Source: Ralstonia pickettii (lineage in GTDB: Bacteria > Pseudomonadota > Gammaproteobacteria > Burkholderiales > Burkholderiaceae). Taken from it: a stretch of DNA of 64,000 bases. Made by a program: the position numbers and the translations under genes. The DNA lies in assembly GCF_030582395.1 (NCBI RefSeq), contig NZ_CP104381.1:992001-1056000 (forward strand), given 5' to 3'. The notes below the pieces were generated by a model that worked only from the letters and a program-made list of their open reading frames with translations, was not told the origin of the DNA and made no database searches. This document shows positions 32,438 to 40,954 of the stretch, piece by piece (the first letter of the stretch is position 1; each line of letters begins with the position of its first letter).

Positions 32438-33013
32438 GTGAGCCTCATCATCACCGGCCTCGACACCGAAACGACCGGACTGGAACAAGCGGACGGCCAC
32501 CGCATCATCGAAATTGCGCTCCTCGAGTATGACTTCCACAGCCGCAAGCTCGTGGACAAGTTCGTGCAGCGCATCGACCCGGAGCGGTCCATCTCCGCCG
32601 GCAGCCAGGCGGTTCACGGCATCGCCTACGAAGAGCTTGTGGGCTGCCCCAAATGGGAAGACGTGGCGCCCGAAGTGTTTGCGCGCATGCAGCGCTCGGA
32701 CCTGGTGGTGGCGCACAACATGGGGTTCGATGGCCCGTTCGTGGGCGGCGAACTGCTGCGCGTCGGCATTGGTCTGCCCGAGATTGAGCCCTTCTGCACG
32801 ATGGAGAACGCGCGCTGGGCGTGCCCCGATGGCAAGTTCCCCAAGCTGATGGAGCTGTGCTTCGCCCTGGGCATCGACTACGACCCTGCCGCTGCCCACG
32901 CCGCCGAATACGACGTGGATCGGATGATGCAGTGCTTCTTCGCGGGCCTGGAGCGCGGCTTCTACCAACTGCCGGCGGACGTGCAGGGGAAGCTGTTGAA
33001 GGCGGCCGCATGA
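32438..33013 (+). CDS. DnaQ-like 3'-5' exonuclease
   Basis: A 191-residue DEDDh exonuclease: GLDTETTGL (D9, E11), VVAHNMGFDGPF, and HAAEYDVDRM. GTG start after AAAGGAG. The DnaE polymerase here lacks its own exonuclease, so this could be its proofreading partner; an ExoX-like or RNase T-like role is the alternative. Confidence 0.85.
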   Translation: MSLIITGLDTETTGLEQADGHRIIEIALLEYDFHSRKLVDKFVQRIDPERSISAGSQAVHGIAYEELVGCPKWEDVAPEVFARMQRSDLVVAHNMGFDGPFVGGELLRVGIGLPEIEPFCTMENARWACPDGKFPKLMELCFALGIDYDPAAAHAAEYDVDRMMQCFFAGLERGFYQLPADVQGKLLKAAA

Positions 33014-33213
33014 CCACGATCGACGACGCAGCGCGATTGGAGCACCTGCTCGCCACCGCTTCCATTCAGGTCGAAGGGCCTGATGGCATGGGCTACGAAT
33101 CGGTGACGATCCAGACCGTCATTGTCCTGAAGGACGCCAGGCTCTACCGCAAGCGCAGCCAAGACGCCCAGGTGCGCGCGGCCATTGACCATCAAATCGC
33201 GGAGCGCAAATGA
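33010..33213 (+). CDS. Hypothetical protein, 67 aa
   Basis: ATGA overlap with the exonuclease stop and again with the next start. Helical start then a beta strand (YESVTIQTVIVLKDA). Unknown. Confidence 0.5.
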   Translation: MTTIDDAARLEHLLATASIQVEGPDGMGYESVTIQTVIVLKDARLYRKRSQDAQVRAAIDHQIAERK

Positions 33214-33776
33214 CAGCCACTGTCACCAAATCGACGATGGAGACCTACGACATTCGCAAGGGTGGAGAGTGGGCCACGTTCTGCGTGCGCAGGTGGGCGG
33301 ACGAGCAACCGGGGCGCTTTGGCGGCGAGATCCTCATCCACTCGTCGTTCGGCAATTACTCGAACAGTTGGAGCGCCTGCGGCGTCGACTTCCGCCAGTT
33401 CCTCATCAACACCAACTACCACTACTTCATGGACAAGGTGCTCCCGAACGAGCACGAGGAATACGACCATGAGGCGACCGTGGCCGCCTTGAAAAAGGCC
33501 GTCATCGAGGGTCTGCGCAAGACGAAGGAGTTCGACAAGGAACAGGCGCGGGCGATCTTTGAAGCCATCAAGGATTTGCCCCACTGCACCACGACCGATC
33601 AGTTCGTCCACGAGGCGCTGAACAGCCACGAAATCGCCCAAATGACATGCAGCGAGCCCTGGCACTACGCGACGATGCGCGAGAAGCCGGGCCCCGTTTG
33701 GTTCTGGAGGGAGCTGTGGCCGGTGTTCGTCGCCGAGTTGCGGAAGGAGTTGGACGCAGAGAAGGCGGTGGCGTAA
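33210..33776 (+). CDS. Hypothetical protein, 188 aa
   Basis: Overlap-coupled at both ends. N-terminal beta sandwich-like half (WATFCVRRWADEQPGRFGG; SSFGNYSNSWSACG) and helical C-terminal half with a Cys pair. I know such proteins as recurrent phage hypotheticals but no function. Confidence 0.6.
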   Translation: MTATVTKSTMETYDIRKGGEWATFCVRRWADEQPGRFGGEILIHSSFGNYSNSWSACGVDFRQFLINTNYHYFMDKVLPNEHEEYDHEATVAALKKAVIEGLRKTKEFDKEQARAIFEAIKDLPHCTTTDQFVHEALNSHEIAQMTCSEPWHYATMREKPGPVWFWRELWPVFVAELRKELDAEKAVA

Positions 33777-34042
33777 TGGCGACGATCAAGGAACTGCCCA
33801 TCCGCATCGAGGCGCAGGCAACGATGACACTGAGCGACGCGGAGATGCGCGCCCTGGCCGCCCTGACGGCTTACGGCACGGATTCGTTCCTCAAGTGGTT
33901 CTACAAGGACTTGGGCGAGAGCTGCCTGAAGCCGCACGAGGCAGGTCTGCGCTCGCTGTTCAAGACCATTGACACCCAGATGCCACCCATCCTGGATCGC
34001 GTCGACAGATCGCGCAGAGCGCTCGAGGAGAAGAAAGCATGA
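33776..34042 (+). CDS. Hypothetical helical protein, 88 aa
   Basis: TAATG overlap start. Contains TMTLSDAEMRALAALTAYG and a C-terminal charged helix. Unknown. Confidence 0.55.
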   Translation: MATIKELPIRIEAQATMTLSDAEMRALAALTAYGTDSFLKWFYKDLGESCLKPHEAGLRSLFKTIDTQMPPILDRVDRSRRALEEKKA

Positions 34043-34479
34043 GCTACCAATGTCCACACTGCGGCTCCGATGGCCGCATCCAGGTGCAGGCCGTCATCAG
34101 CGCGCCGGCCGAGCTGGCGCATCAGTTCTCCAAGCAGAACCTGCGCCGCAAGGACGTTCATCTGATGGGCGTCCTGTGGGAAACGATGGACTTCATCTGC
34201 GGCAACGAGAAGTGCGGTCGCGTGACGGACGGCTATGGCAACTACGTGACTGGCTTGAAGAAGCGTGTCGCAGAGCTGGAGGCGCTGATTGCCCAGGGAC
34301 CAACGATGACGGACGCCATGCGCTCCTTCATTGAGGGCATGTCCGTATCGGTGGACGTAAGCACTGGCGAGGCCGATGCCGGTCATCGCTACTTCGGCAC
34401 CGTCACGGAGGTAATGGACGACGAAACGGACAAGCATGGCGTGACCCTGCTGGTGCAGGACGCAAAGCCCAACTTCTAG
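34039..34479 (+). CDS. Zinc-ribbon protein, 146 aa
   Basis: CPHCGSDGR at residues 5-13 and CGNEKCG near 54-60 form a treble-clef or ribbon. A helix and beta-rich C-terminal domain follow. ATGA overlap with the upstream gene. Unknown role. Confidence 0.6.
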   Translation: MSYQCPHCGSDGRIQVQAVISAPAELAHQFSKQNLRRKDVHLMGVLWETMDFICGNEKCGRVTDGYGNYVTGLKKRVAELEALIAQGPTMTDAMRSFIEGMSVSVDVSTGEADAGHRYFGTVTEVMDDETDKHGVTLLVQDAKPNF

Positions 34480-34511
34480 CAAAGCGAACCCATTTCTGCG
34501 AGGGACAACCG

Positions 34512-35126
34512 ATGGACAATTCGACGAAAGAGTGCCGCAGCAGCTACTGCGAGTGTGAGCCCGGTAAGTGCGGCAGCGGCCGTGTCGACAAGCGGGCAGA
34601 GGCGGCGGCCGAGCTGGTGGACAACTTCAGGGGCGACACGTCGAACCTGATCCGCAGCATCGAAGCGTTGATCTGCCTGAACGACGAAGGCGCGCTGGTG
34701 CCGCACGGTATCGGAGGTCTGGCGCGCAGCCTGCTGTCTGCTGCCGCTGTGCGACTTGGCGCGGGCAACGTGGTGGATCTGATCGACGCGGAGTTCCAGA
34801 AGTGCGGTGCTCCAGAAGCTGACCCACGTGCTTATGACGTCCTGTGTGAGGCGCTGAACTGCACCCTGGGGAAGCACGGCTTTCAGATTGTGGCCGCAGA
34901 CGACGTGTCTGAAGCCACAGCTCCCGCTGGATGGCCGGCGGCCTGGTTGGAAGAAGGGTGGAACGGCTGCATGAATACTGCCGCGCGGGCGCTACGCTTC
35001 CTCGCCGACCATGCACGTCCGACCGGTGGCGCGCAGACTTTCAACGCCGAACACCTCATGCAGATCGCGGACGAGTTGGAGATAACCAAGCGCGCCTTGC
35101 TGGTTGGCAAGAAGGAGTCTGTATGA
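34512..35126 (+). CDS. Hypothetical protein, 204 aa
   Basis: N-terminal Cys-rich segment (CRSSYCECEPGKCG) and a mostly helical remainder. GAGGGACAACC ribosome site. Overlaps the following start (ATGA). Unknown. Confidence 0.55.
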   Translation: MDNSTKECRSSYCECEPGKCGSGRVDKRAEAAAELVDNFRGDTSNLIRSIEALICLNDEGALVPHGIGGLARSLLSAAAVRLGAGNVVDLIDAEFQKCGAPEADPRAYDVLCEALNCTLGKHGFQIVAADDVSEATAPAGWPAAWLEEGWNGCMNTAARALRFLADHARPTGGAQTFNAEHLMQIADELEITKRALLVGKKESV

Positions 35127-35404
35127 AGCTCAACCTGAACGATCGTGCGACCGTCCGACTGACTGCCTACGGCGCCGGCATCTACAACAATCACATGGGG
35201 TCAAATCTGCCAGGCGCATATCGCCCGCCCGCAATCAAGGCCGGAGCCACGCTGCGGCTGTCCCTTTGGGAGCTGATGCAAATCTTTGGCGCGAGCATCT
35301 ACATGGGCGGCGCCATCCCGTTTGAGGACAACGCCATCGACCTGAGCGAACCGCTTTCTGCGGACGGGTCACGCGGAGTTACGCCGCCCACAAGCCTCAG
35401 CTAG
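35123..35404 (+). CDS. Hypothetical protein, 93 aa
   Basis: AAGGAG precedes the overlapping ATG. Small beta-rich domain (RATVRLTAYGAGIYNNH) resembling phage proteins of unknown function. Confidence 0.55.
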   Translation: MKLNLNDRATVRLTAYGAGIYNNHMGSNLPGAYRPPAIKAGATLRLSLWELMQIFGASIYMGGAIPFEDNAIDLSEPLSADGSRGVTPPTSLS

Positions 35405-35445
35405 AATCCGGTCCACATCCAAGCTGGGGCATCAGTGGGGGCGAG

Positions 35446-35751
35446 ATGGGCCTTTTCTTTGGCATTGCGTTGACGGGCGTCGTTCTCGTGGGCGTTTGGC
35501 GCCTGCTGCGAAGGACGAGCGAACGCCAGAGCTTCTTGACGCAGTTTCGTGCGCGGCCACTGTGGAGCCTTTACTTGCTGACGTGGGTGGTATCGCTCCT
35601 GGGATTTTTCTGGGGCCTTGTGTTCAACGTCACGCTCTATTTCGACACGCCGTTTGGACGCATCAGTTTTCTGACGATGTGTGGAGCCCTTGCCCTGATC
35701 GGCCTCGTTGTCAGCGAGGTATGGACGCCCAAGAACAACTCGCGGAGTTAG
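35446..35751 (+). CDS. Membrane protein with three helices, 101 aa
   Basis: Hydrophobic segments near residues 4-19, 41-62 and 74-92. Starts after GGGGGCGAG. It ends a run of overlapping genes and is followed by a terminator. A holin or anti-holin role is possible by topology alone, without supporting context. Confidence 0.6.
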   Translation: MGLFFGIALTGVVLVGVWRLLRRTSERQSFLTQFRARPLWSLYLLTWVVSLLGFFWGLVFNVTLYFDTPFGRISFLTMCGALALIGLVVSEVWTPKNNSRS

Positions 35752-35800
35752 AGCGTGTAAAATCGCTCCACCTTTCATGTGTGAGCAATCACCCATGTTC

Positions 35801-35835
35801 AGCCCCTCTGCCCAACGGTTGAGGGGCTTTTTCTT
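35801..35835 (+). terminator. Rho-independent terminator
   Basis: AGCCCCTC, 12-base loop, GAGGGGCT then a T-rich tail. Confidence 0.85.
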
Positions 35836-35872
35836 TTGCACACGTTGACCGCTGCGATAGCGGTGGAGACCC

Positions 35873-35920
35873 GTCAGCACGCGCTCTAGCGCAGCCAGAT
35901 CAGAGCGCGCAAGCACTGAC
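35873..35920. repeat. Stem-loop forming region
   Basis: CGCGCTCT and AGAGCGCG arms around a 14-base centre, with flanking GTCAG/CTGAC that extend the pairing. Between a terminator and the next dyad-promoter. Possible structured RNA or protein site. Confidence 0.4.
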
Positions 35921-35960
35921 GTGCACTCAACTTAGTGGCACTTTTCACGCGGTGGAGATA

Positions 35961-35979
35961 AGTCAATGCTGACTATAAT
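35961..35979 (+). promoter_or_regulatory. Dyad-promoter for the kinase-like gene
   Basis: AGTCA-ATGC-TGACT overlapping a perfect TATAAT (35974-35979). Confidence 0.8.
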
Positions 35980-36034
35980 ATCCAGCGTCTGCGCATCAGA
36001 ATTGATGCATCGAAACACACAAGAAAGGGGCCTT

Positions 36035-36664
36035 ATGGGATTCCGCATTCTGCATCTGAACGATCCGACTGTCCGCCAACTGCGCAAAGACACGCCGCTG
36101 CGGAACAAGCCGCTCATCGGGCGCGGCATGTTCGGCGCTGCATTCGACAACGGGGACACCATCCTCAAACTCACGGTGGATGAAGCGGCCTACATGCTGG
36201 CTACCGACTGGGTGGTGCGACCAGACGGCGAGCACTTCGCCAAGACCGTCCACAACTATGGGTGGATGGGCGAGCACAGCGGCGGCTACTCCATCTACCT
36301 CTACGAGGTCGAGAAGCTGGCCAAGCTCGAAGCCGGCAGCGAGCAGAGAAAGCTGGCGCGTCAGTTGGTGTCGCAGGTCGGCGGCAGCGTAAGGAACAGC
36401 TGGCACCGCGCCCGCGCCGCGCAGGAGGCGCTCGACCTTCACGCCAAAGACAAGACGCTGCCGGAGTCCATCCGCGACACGCTGCTGCGCCTCTCGGCGT
36501 TCCTCGACAACGTGGGAGAGCACTGCGGCTTGGACCTGCACCTGGGCAACTTCATGGTCAGGCCGAGCAGCGGCACGCTGATCTTCAACGATCCGGTGTG
36601 CGACTACCGCACCTGGAACCGCCGCATTCAGCTGAACAAGCGCCGCGCCAAGTTCGGCTTCTGA
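36035..36664 (+). CDS. Protein-kinase-like fold protein, 209 aa
   Basis: Kinase features: glycine loop IGRGMFGAAFD (28-38), a lysine in TILKLT (K45), a catalytic loop DLHLGNFM (D167, N172) and a DFG-equivalent FNDP (D186). It is much shorter than a normal kinase, with a reduced C-lobe. Start is ATG 36035 after GAAAGGGG; the longer frame begins in the operator. It may phosphorylate a host target or a small molecule, or be a pseudokinase. First gene of its own unit. Confidence 0.7.
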   Translation: MGFRILHLNDPTVRQLRKDTPLRNKPLIGRGMFGAAFDNGDTILKLTVDEAAYMLATDWVVRPDGEHFAKTVHNYGWMGEHSGGYSIYLYEVEKLAKLEAGSEQRKLARQLVSQVGGSVRNSWHRARAAQEALDLHAKDKTLPESIRDTLLRLSAFLDNVGEHCGLDLHLGNFMVRPSSGTLIFNDPVCDYRTWNRRIQLNKRRAKFGF

Positions 36665-36737
36665 GCGGTTCCCACCCACACCCCTTCGACGGGTTCAGAC
36701 AATCAACGCACGACAAGCAAACAGCGAGGTGCCACAC

Positions 36738-37139
36738 ATGGAAGAAACGCAACCGATCTACCGCTACACCCGAGCGCAAGCCATCGCCGACGGCGTGCTT
36801 ATCGACGTGACGGCGGAAGCCAAGAATCTGGGGTTCGTGTTCCCGGTCGCCATCACGGAGGCTGCCTACGGCGCGGCGGTCTTGTGGACGGCAGAGGACA
36901 TGGCGCGCAAGCCTGGCCAGGGCCAGAGCACCACCGGCCGCCTGCATGACGTGCTGTTCATGCTCCACCACGCGATCATCACCGCGCAGGTCACGGACAC
37001 CCTGATGTTCTATGTCCTGGTGATCCCGCGCGACCAGTCCCACCAGACCGACCCGGTGCGCATGAAGCTCAAGGCTGTGGTTGGCCCAGGCGACAACGGC
37101 GAGGGCGTCATCACCATCATGCTGCCGGACGAGGACTGA
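36738..37139 (+). CDS. DUF6573-like protein, 133 aa
   Basis: IYRYTRAQAIADGVLIDVTAEAKNLGF followed by FPVAITEAAY matches a family seen in plasmids and phages near anti-restriction and antitoxin genes. Function unknown. Start chosen at MEETQ because GAGGT lies upstream. Confidence 0.65.
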   Translation: MEETQPIYRYTRAQAIADGVLIDVTAEAKNLGFVFPVAITEAAYGAAVLWTAEDMARKPGQGQSTTGRLHDVLFMLHHAIITAQVTDTLMFYVLVIPRDQSHQTDPVRMKLKAVVGPGDNGEGVITIMLPDED

Positions 37140-37140
37140 C

Positions 37141-37395
37141 ATGCTGACACCGGAAGAACTCAAGGAAGTCGCCGATCTGCACCAGCAGATGCTCAAGACC
37201 AAGCGCTCGGCATGGGGGCCGATCTTCGACCGACTGGACAAGATCCTGATGCCGGTCCTGAAGGCGGCGCAGACGGCCACGCAGGAGCAGATCGAGGCGT
37301 GGATCGCCTCTCTGCCGCTGGGCTTTTATCGCGCCGAACTGCGCGTGATCGCGATCCACCGTTTCAGTAAGAAGGAAGAGGAGCAAGCAGCATGA
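37141..37395 (+). CDS. Hypothetical helical protein, 84 aa
   Basis: One base after the previous stop. Fully alpha-helical prediction, ends in a Lys/Glu cluster. ATGA overlap with the next gene. Unknown. Confidence 0.55.
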   Translation: MLTPEELKEVADLHQQMLKTKRSAWGPIFDRLDKILMPVLKAAQTATQEQIEAWIASLPLGFYRAELRVIAIHRFSKKEEEQAA

Positions 37396-37856
37396 GCAGA
37401 ACGATGATTGGCTACTTCGACAAGGAGGGTAGCCCCATTTCCCCAGGGGATTGGGCGAAGCTGACCAACGATCCTGAATACGTGTTGGTTCGCCAATACG
37501 ACAATGGCCAGGTGCGCGCCACCGTGACGTGGGAAGGGAAGGTAATCAACCCGCACAACACGCTGCCTGACTACTACCCGGTCATGCGCCTGTCGGTGAG
37601 CAATTACGGCAGCGACGGCAGCCGCCGGCCGGACCCGGTGGAGGATGGCAAGACGTTCCCCAACGAGACCGCCGCTGTGGCCGCCTATGAGGAGTTCCTC
37701 GAGCGCTGGACGGCCAGCCATCGGGTTGAAGATGGACAGACCGGCGAGTCCGAGTTTGTGGAGGTGGACAACGACCTCGCACCGCCCCCGCCGCCCGACA
37801 AAGACGCGCCCATGTCCAGCGTGCCGGACGATGATGACGGCATCGGCGCCTGGTAG
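37392..37856 (+). CDS. Hypothetical protein, 154 aa
   Basis: N-terminal beta domain (GYFDKEGSPISPGDWAKL) and an acidic Pro-rich tail ending in DDDDGIGAW, again the Gly-X-Trp type end. Followed by a terminator. Confidence 0.55.
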   Translation: MSRTMIGYFDKEGSPISPGDWAKLTNDPEYVLVRQYDNGQVRATVTWEGKVINPHNTLPDYYPVMRLSVSNYGSDGSRRPDPVEDGKTFPNETAAVAAYEEFLERWTASHRVEDGQTGESEFVEVDNDLAPPPPPDKDAPMSSVPDDDDGIGAW

Positions 37857-37874
37857 TCAGAGCGCGCTTACAAG

Positions 37875-37898
37875 AGCCGGCCAAGTGCCGGCTTTTTA
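37875..37898 (+). terminator. Rho-independent terminator
   Basis: AGCCGGC-CAAGT-GCCGGCT then TTTTAA. Confidence 0.88.
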
Positions 37899-37965
37899 AC
37901 GCCCGCGTCGCAATAATTGGATGCGTCCGCAGCGATGTGCCTGCGTTCATTTTGCGAGGCCAATC

Positions 37966-38937
37966 ATGACCGTTACAGCGGCGCTTCCGCGTCCAACAAT
38001 CGCCATCGTCAATCACGACGATCTACCTACCGGCGGCACCAAACTCAGCAGCAAGCGGCTGCCCGCCGACCTCGAAATCATCCTCATGCGCCCGAGCGAG
38101 TGGGCCGCCGTTCCCTGCATCGACGTGCAGCGCGACACGGCCAGGCACGCGGCCAGGATCGAGCCCCACATGCGCCAATTCCTGAGCCCACACCGGGAAG
38201 TGCAGGCCGCCAGGCTGCCAGACGGCTCGTTGGTCAAGCTCAATGGCCACAGCCGCGACCTGCTGTGGCAGGAGGGGCGCATCCCAGTGCCTGACACCCT
38301 CCTGGTGACGGTGCATGTGGTGGCCGATATGGAGCAGGCCCGCCGGCTGTATTGGGCCTACGACAATGCCACGGCGGTCGAGACGCCCACGGACAAGGTG
38401 TTCGGCGCATGCCGGCGGCTCGGCATGGAGTTCACGTCGTCCTACTGCAAGGAGATGCGATTCAGCGCCGCGCTGGCCGCCATTTCGCCCAAGCACCTCA
38501 AGGAGAAGGACCAGCGCATCGAGTATTGGCAGGAGGAACTCAAGGCGCTCGACAGCCTCGGGGTGAGCCGCGCCACCTTCATCAACCCAGTCACGTCGAT
38601 CTTCCTCGTGACCATGCGCAAGTATGGCGACGCTGCCTTGGTGTTCTGGATGACGTTCTCGGAGCGGGGCGGCGTGAAGGACGAGGCCGGCTACGACGCC
38701 ATCGAGGGCCTGGGCGCGTGGCTCGATGCGCGGAAGAAGGACGGGTGGGGCAACGGCACGAGCCAGAAGCAGATCCGCAACGTGGTGCTGGGCGCCTTCA
38801 TGGCCTGGCACAAGAACAACGGCGTGCGCTTCGTGAACCCAAAGGCGCTGGAGAAGCGCGCCTTGGAGCTGACCCGGTTCGTCAAGCTGAACGTCTTCAC
38901 CCAGGCGCGGGATACGGCAGCGGAGCCAGATCAGTAA
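37966..38937 (+). CDS. ParB/Srx-fold protein, 323 aa
   Basis: Residues of about 75-130 (LVKLNGHSRDLLWQEG, then VVADMEQARRLYWAYDNATA) resemble the ParB N-terminal domain GHxR motif with its following "EQAxxLYxAxD" helix. The rest is helical. ParB-like domains in phages act as DNA-binding CTPases, nucleases or guides for modification enzymes. ATG 37966 follows GAGG; an upstream in-frame ATG at 37921 lies just after the terminator. Confidence 0.65.
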   Translation: MTVTAALPRPTIAIVNHDDLPTGGTKLSSKRLPADLEIILMRPSEWAAVPCIDVQRDTARHAARIEPHMRQFLSPHREVQAARLPDGSLVKLNGHSRDLLWQEGRIPVPDTLLVTVHVVADMEQARRLYWAYDNATAVETPTDKVFGACRRLGMEFTSSYCKEMRFSAALAAISPKHLKEKDQRIEYWQEELKALDSLGVSRATFINPVTSIFLVTMRKYGDAALVFWMTFSERGGVKDEAGYDAIEGLGAWLDARKKDGWGNGTSQKQIRNVVLGAFMAWHKNNGVRFVNPKALEKRALELTRFVKLNVFTQARDTAAEPDQ

Positions 38938-38946
38938 GTCGGAAGT

Positions 38947-38971
38947 GAGCCGCGTGGCAGTCGCGCGGCTC
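38947..38971. terminator. Bidirectional hairpin between convergent genes
   Basis: GAGCCGCG and CGCGGCTC around a 9-base loop, between the ends of the ParB-like gene (+) and the 38984 gene (-). No strong T-run. Confidence 0.6.
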
Positions 38972-38983
38972 AATCAAGGCTTG

Positions 38984-39268
38984 TTACTTGTTCGGCGTTG
39001 CGAAGGGGGTAAGTTCGCGCAGGCGTCTCAGGTAGACGCGGGTGAGTTGGAAGCTATTTTGGCCAGACAACCCCGCCCCGAACACCGCGTCCTCGACGCG
39101 GTATAGCGTGACCACCTTTTCGGTGGCGCCGCCCCGTGGAACGTCCTGCGACAAAATGTAGTCCTTGCCGGCTTCAATACCCTGCAAAGGCTCATTGGTT
39201 GTCGCCCAGCTAAGTGCCATCGGGTCGCCATCTGGGTTTCGCTCGAAAAACTCATAGTGGTAAAGCAT
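38984..39268 (-). CDS. Hypothetical protein, 94 aa
   Basis: One of few leftward genes; ATG preceded by a near-perfect GGAGGA. Starts MLYHYEFFERNPDGD. No domain recognised. Upstream it has a GATAATC-AGCC-GATTATC dyad rather than the common motif, so it may be controlled separately. Confidence 0.65.
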   Translation of the reverse strand: MLYHYEFFERNPDGDPMALSWATTNEPLQGIEAGKDYILSQDVPRGGATEKVVTLYRVEDAVFGAGLSGQNSFQLTRVYLRRLRELTPFATPNK

Positions 39269-39302
39269 GCTTCCTCCGTAAAAAGCCGCAGGAAGCCTAT
39301 CT

Positions 39303-39320
39303 GATAATCAGCCGATTATC
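39303..39320. promoter_or_regulatory. GATAATC-AGCC-GATTATC dyad
   Basis: Perfect 7-base arms with a 4-base spacer, 35 bases upstream of the leftward 38984 gene. The four-base spacing parallels the common motif but the half-site differs. Confidence 0.5.
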
Positions 39321-39604
39321 CAGCCGCCTTTCACCCCTTCCTGGCGGGGTGTGCTATTCGCGCGCACGCAGTCTGATCTAGTCGTTCAGTATCGCCATCC
39401 CAACCACGTCTCCAGCCGCCCTACGGCTATCTCCTGGCGTGCGTCTCTAATATTCACTCATCGACTGACGCAACGCAGAAACAGCGCAGCGATACGGTGA
39501 AAAAGGTCTCCAGCAAACTCGATTGAGACTCCATAAGCCGGTTCTTAAAGTTGAAACTGTCGACGCAATAACGCAGAGACAGACACACATGAAAGGTGAA
39601 CATA
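39321..39604. other. Intergenic region without gene
   Basis: I see no supported gene. It ends in a leader rich in CAGACACACA just before the 39605 start, similar in style to the leader at 47410-47456. A promoter is likely here but no clear -10/-35 pair is visible. Confidence 0.4.
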
Positions 39605-40540
39605 ATGGCAAAGCGCAACAGCAAGACCACGACCGCCCAACTGAACATGGCAATGGGCGAAAACCTGGGCGCAGTGGTGGACGGCGCGATCATCGACGAG
39701 AACGCGGTCCTCAATTCACTGCTCGCGGAAGTGTCCGGAGAGCCGGCTGCCCCGGTCGAAGCGGCCGACGAGATCGTGGAGGGCGACGACGGCACGCCCG
39801 CCATCACTGAAAGCGAAATCGAGGCCGCTGTTGCGACCGCCGAGCAAGCGCCGGAAGTCGAAGCGAGCGACGCCGCTCCGGTCGTGGACCCGACCACCGT
39901 CCCCGAAGAGGATCTGGAAGCCGCGCTGATCGGCATCGAGATCCAGGAAGCCACGCAGGCAGCCTACGCCGAAGCGGGTGAGGCAGCGGACGCGGCAGCC
40001 AGCGAAGCCGACAAGCCCAAGACCGACGCGACGGCCGCTGCCGACACGAGCACCACGCCGAAGAAGGAAAAGGTCCGTCACGGCCCGCCGCTCACCAAGT
40101 CGCAGAAGGTGGTGGCCAAGCTGGGCGAGCGCGCGTCGGAGTTCTTGCTGCTGGAGATCGGCGACGCCTCGCTGGACGAAGAAGCGCTCAAGCTGCGCCA
40201 GGAAGAAGTGCTGGCCGAAGTGGACGGCCTCGCCAAGAAGGTCGCCGAGAAGGCCACGATGCTCTTCGGTTGGCTCAAGAGCGGGGGCAAGCTCAACGAG
40301 GTGATGCTGCGGACCTTCAAGGTGCTGATCGAGGATGGCGAAATCACGTCGGGCGTGAAGGGCAACCTCCAATCGAACCTGCTGGCCAAGCCGTATAGCG
40401 CGGGCACCGCCGCGAGCCAGGCGAACCAGATGTTCATGCTGCTGCCGGCGCTCAAGGTCACGAAGAAGGAGAAGGGCCGCATGGTCGCCAATCCCGATTC
40501 GCTGATCTTGGCGAAGGCGAAGGCAGAACTGGGCCTGTAA
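39605..40540 (+). CDS. Hypothetical acidic/helical protein, 311 aa
   Basis: Start MAKRN after AAAGGTGA. Residues of about 30-155 are an acidic Ala/Glu low-complexity stretch; residues 160-310 are a compact helical domain (KSQKVVAKLGERASEFLLLE; VMLRTFKVLIEDGEITSG) ending in a Lys-rich segment. Reads like an abundant DNA- or protein-binding phage protein; not identified. Confidence 0.65.
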   Translation: MAKRNSKTTTAQLNMAMGENLGAVVDGAIIDENAVLNSLLAEVSGEPAAPVEAADEIVEGDDGTPAITESEIEAAVATAEQAPEVEASDAAPVVDPTTVPEEDLEAALIGIEIQEATQAAYAEAGEAADAAASEADKPKTDATAAADTSTTPKKEKVRHGPPLTKSQKVVAKLGERASEFLLLEIGDASLDEEALKLRQEEVLAEVDGLAKKVAEKATMLFGWLKSGGKLNEVMLRTFKVLIEDGEITSGVKGNLQSNLLAKPYSAGTAASQANQMFMLLPALKVTKKEKGRMVANPDSLILAKAKAELGL

Positions 40541-40547
40541 TGGGCGA

Positions 40548-40601
40548 GGGGAGGGGCAAGCCCTCCCCGATACGCAAGCCGCTTGGTTTGCCAGGCGGCT
40601 T
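40548..40601 (+). terminator. Two hairpins between genes
   Basis: GGGGAGGG/CCCTCCCC (40548-40568) followed by AAGCCGC/GCGGCTT (40576-40601). Neither has a T-run, so partial termination or RNA protection is more likely than a full stop. Confidence 0.55.
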
Positions 40602-40624
40602 ACGCATCGACACCGGAGATCATC

Positions 40625-40954
40625 GTGGACTTTTCCAAGCTCAATTCGCTATCAACCGACACGCTGCGCGCCATGAACTCGCACATCGTTGGCCTGATTC
40701 GCCAGCGGCAGGCGATGGAACAGATGCAGGCAGGCTCGAAGCTGCGCATCGGCGGCAAGGCCGCTTTCACGCACAGTAGGACCGGCGCGCGTCACACCAT
40801 CATGATCGACAAGATCAACACCAAGACGGTCGTTGGCAGGGAGCTGAACCCCGACGGGTCCACGCGCATGACGTGGAAGGTAAGCCCGACGTTGCTCACC
40901 CTTGTGGAAGATCGGCCCAAGACAACCGGCGCAGGGGTTGGCGCCTCCTGGTAG
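40625..40954 (+). CDS. Hypothetical protein, 109 aa
   Basis: GTG 40625 after CCGGAGA is preferred over ATG 40583, which lies in a hairpin. Helix (TDTLRAMNSHIVGLIRQRQ) then a beta-barrel-like domain (GSKLRIGGKAAFTHSRTG). Ends in GASW. Unknown. Confidence 0.6.
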   Translation: MDFSKLNSLSTDTLRAMNSHIVGLIRQRQAMEQMQAGSKLRIGGKAAFTHSRTGARHTIMIDKINTKTVVGRELNPDGSTRMTWKVSPTLLTLVEDRPKTTGAGVGASW

